From Candidatus Thiodiazotropha taylori (GTDB lineage Bacteria; Pseudomonadota; Gammaproteobacteria; Chromatiales; Chromatiaceae): a DNA stretch of 15,650 nucleotides. The DNA lies in assembly GCA_019100305.1 (NCBI GenBank), contig JAHRHW010000054.1, positions 1 to 15,650 on the forward strand, read 5' to 3'. The notes under the pieces were generated by a model. The model searched no databases, was not told where the DNA came from, and saw only the letters and a list, made by a program, of their open reading frames with translations. The position numbers and the translations under genes are program-made. Of this stretch, positions 15,621 to 15,650 are shown piece after piece; positions within the stretch are counted from its first letter, which is position 1; each line of letters begins with the position of its first letter.

Positions 15621-15650
15621 TTAAAATCAGCAGGAATAACGAGGTAACAC

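Larger units (their letters stand above)
15213..15650. repeat. Tandem repeat array, period about 221 bp, running off the window
   Basis: Two near-identical units (about 15213-15429 and 15434-15650) share the run from CCGAATCAATCCCCGTCAAA to GAATAACGAGGTAACAC with only a handful of differences. Each contains one GC-rich arm. The 3' end of the DUF559 gene (CCTGACTG..., CCCTCTTACCCCC, then the arm and AATCAACAGGA) is a diverged earlier unit. Nothing in this stretch looks like a conserved protein gene; a 34-codon frame in the first unit is broken in the second. Confidence 0.85.

Overview
The window looks like a chromosomal segment of a free-living or symbiotic gammaproteobacterium with moderately high GC content. 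The evidence is the RsuA, ThiC and PrpE protein sequences, an AcnD-type methylcitrate pathway, and a sigma-28-like chemoreceptor promoter. A sulfur-oxidizer or Chromatiales-like host is my guess only. There are no rRNA, tRNA, CRISPR or phage genes.

Left part (1-4500). On the minus strand, a TPP riboswitch precedes thiC. thiC overlaps rsuA (16S rRNA pseudouridine synthase, cut by the window edge) by an ATGA junction, so rsuA probably shares the thiamine-controlled transcript. On the plus strand follow a protein-L-isoaspartate methyltransferase-like gene and an isochorismatase-family hydrolase. The hydrolase has Asn where the catalytic Asp is expected.

Middle (4500-6470). A methyl-accepting chemotaxis protein has a good sigma-28 (FliA) type promoter upstream and an intrinsic terminator downstream.

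Right part (6480-14721). This is a propionate catabolism (2-methylcitrate cycle) locus, all on the plus strand: prpE, a GntR/FCD regulator, prpB, prpC and acnD. prpD is absent; AcnD takes its place, and its usual partner prpF is not in the window but may lie just beyond the right edge. PrpE makes propionyl-CoA, PrpC condenses it with oxaloacetate, AcnD (with PrpF) dehydrates the product, and a hydratase (another aconitase, not in the window) gives 2-methylisocitrate. PrpB splits that into pyruvate and succinate. The prpE and regulator promoters have the same layout: TGTCGACA overlapping a TCGACA -35, then a 17-bp spacer, then a TATAAA -10, with a second TGTCGACA exactly 63 bp downstream of the first. 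The GntR protein is the obvious candidate ligand-responsive repressor and autoregulator.

Repeats. A GC-rich repeat arm of the CCCTCTCCC...GGGGAGAGG type occurs eight times. Four arms form two MITE-like elements of about 160 bp with related interiors in opposite orientation; these bracket prpB-prpC. Two arms bracket a small DUF559 (PDDEXK-type) nuclease gene whose C-terminus is encoded by the repeat itself. The last two arms lie in a tandem array of about 221 bp per unit that runs off the right edge. The nuclease plus its repeats is the best candidate here for a little-described mobile system.
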